A DNA stretch of 64,000 bases, taken from Alopecurus myosuroides. Its lineage: Eukaryota > Streptophyta > Magnoliopsida > Poales > Poaceae. Both the position numbers and the translations under genes were made by a program. Location: positions 84,610,020 to 84,674,019 of the forward strand of contig CM054058.1 in the NCBI GenBank assembly GCA_028641055.1. Direction: 5' to 3'. Under the pieces are notes generated by a model. It ran no database searches. It had not been told where the DNA came from and saw only the letters and a list, made by a program, of their open reading frames with translations. Below are positions 63,549 to 64,000 of this stretch, in pieces (the first letter of the stretch is position 1; each line of letters opens with the position of its first letter).

Positions 63549-64000
63549 TGTTTAAGAGTTGGTAGAATTCGAAAAGTCCACCACGAATAACTCATTTTCA
63601 ACATGTCCCACGTAAGCGACGTCAAGAGTCTTGCTCCTCAAAAGGACCAAAATATCAACATAAAAAAAGACGGATAAACCAATCTTTCCAAGAGAGCGGG
63701 GAAAGTAAATTGTAACCAAGGGATTCGACAAGCATGATGTTCACGATAGTGATATCGGGATCCACCACAACCTTGCCGAACCCGGATACCTTAGGCGAGG
63801 ACAAGTCTCCATAAGTGACGGTTGCTTGAATGTCATTGGGGCGCAACTCCGTCAAAAGTTCTTTGCTTCCGGTCATGTGGCTAGTGCATCCACTATCAAT
63901 TATCCATTTAGTCCCACCGGAAGCATAGTCCTGCAAGAGATTATTGACTAGAGCTAGGACCCGAGGAGGGTCCCTTCATGTTAGCAACAAGGGTCTTTGG
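63549..64000 (-). pseudogene. Element A end of gag and protease, partial and broken
   Basis: 63655-63936 carries the protease (WIIDSGCTSHMTGSKELL) and the spacer to GYNLLSPLSW. Between 63655 and 63549 the frame has several stops. Upstream of the protease a stop near 63940 separates it from sequence reading KTLVANMKGPSSGPSSSS, which is presumably the end of gag. The rest of gag and the 5' LTR lie beyond the window. Confidence 0.75.

Larger units (their letters stand above)
30497..64000 (-). mobile_element. Element A: Sirevirus-type Copia element, interrupted twice, runs off the right edge
   Basis: The minus-strand element starts (at its 3' end) with an LTR at 30497-31733 of the TGAAAGT...ACTTTCA type. 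Its own DNA is 30497-33249, 43997-45070 and 59899-64000; the intervening parts are elements B and C. Going 5' to 3' on the minus strand: end of gag and protease (64000-63655), integrase, reverse transcriptase and RNase H (63548-60517), a spacer with purine runs, an extra ORF (44546 to 32241, split by B), a polypurine tract and the 3' LTR. Copia domain order plus an extra ORF after pol is the Sirevirus plan. Stops and frameshifts show it is old. Left flank ACCTC may be its target duplication; the partner is outside. Confidence 0.85.

Overview
This is transposon-dominated nuclear DNA from a grass. The Stowaway termini (CTCCCTCCGTCCC type), the Harbinger end after TTA (GGCTGGTGCCAGTGG), the LINE 3' end (GATGCAGAGGCCGGGG) and the Athila- and Sirevirus-type elements suggest a Pooideae (wheat, barley, oat) background. 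That placement is inference. I see no bacterial-type operon, CRISPR array or rRNA gene.

Layout. Positions 1-237 are the C-terminus of a UDP-glycosyltransferase gene that starts outside the window. From about 1.4 to 28 kb lies a locally duplicated F-box family, all on the minus strand: a ruined copy (1464-2900) and two intact single-exon copies (14696-15904 and 26581-27789) with related flanks. It has been broken up by insertions: a dimeric Stowaway MITE, a hAT-like fragment, a minus-strand LINE relic, an intact Copia element (8063-13437), two 5'-truncated plus-strand LINEs with target-site duplications (16199-18617 and 21968-24785), a GC-rich retroposon-like unit containing a large inverted repeat, and a Harbinger-like piece with a small proline-rich ORF.

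From 30497 to the right edge is one minus-strand Sirevirus-type Copia element (A) that runs out of the window. It was opened twice. An Athila-type Gypsy element without reverse transcriptase or integrase (B, 33250-43996, TSD CCAGT) sits inside A's extra ORF. A chromodomain Gypsy element with 4.4 kb LTRs (C, 45071-59898) sits in A's spacer. Removing B and C on paper makes A continuous.

Host genes are few: the UGT end, two F-box genes and possibly the proline-rich ORF. The rest gives a relative chronology: A before B and C; Copia before the MITE in its 5' LTR; unit X before the LINE in its poly(T) junction. The points most worth checking are the Copia element with apparently identical LTRs carrying a later 484-bp terminal-inverted-repeat element beside its TATA box; a hairpin repeated four times in B, once inverted beside an antisense promoter; the 140-bp inverted repeat at 19.5-20.2 kb; and an extra ORF upstream of gag in C. 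I found no evidence of a new defence or metabolic system.
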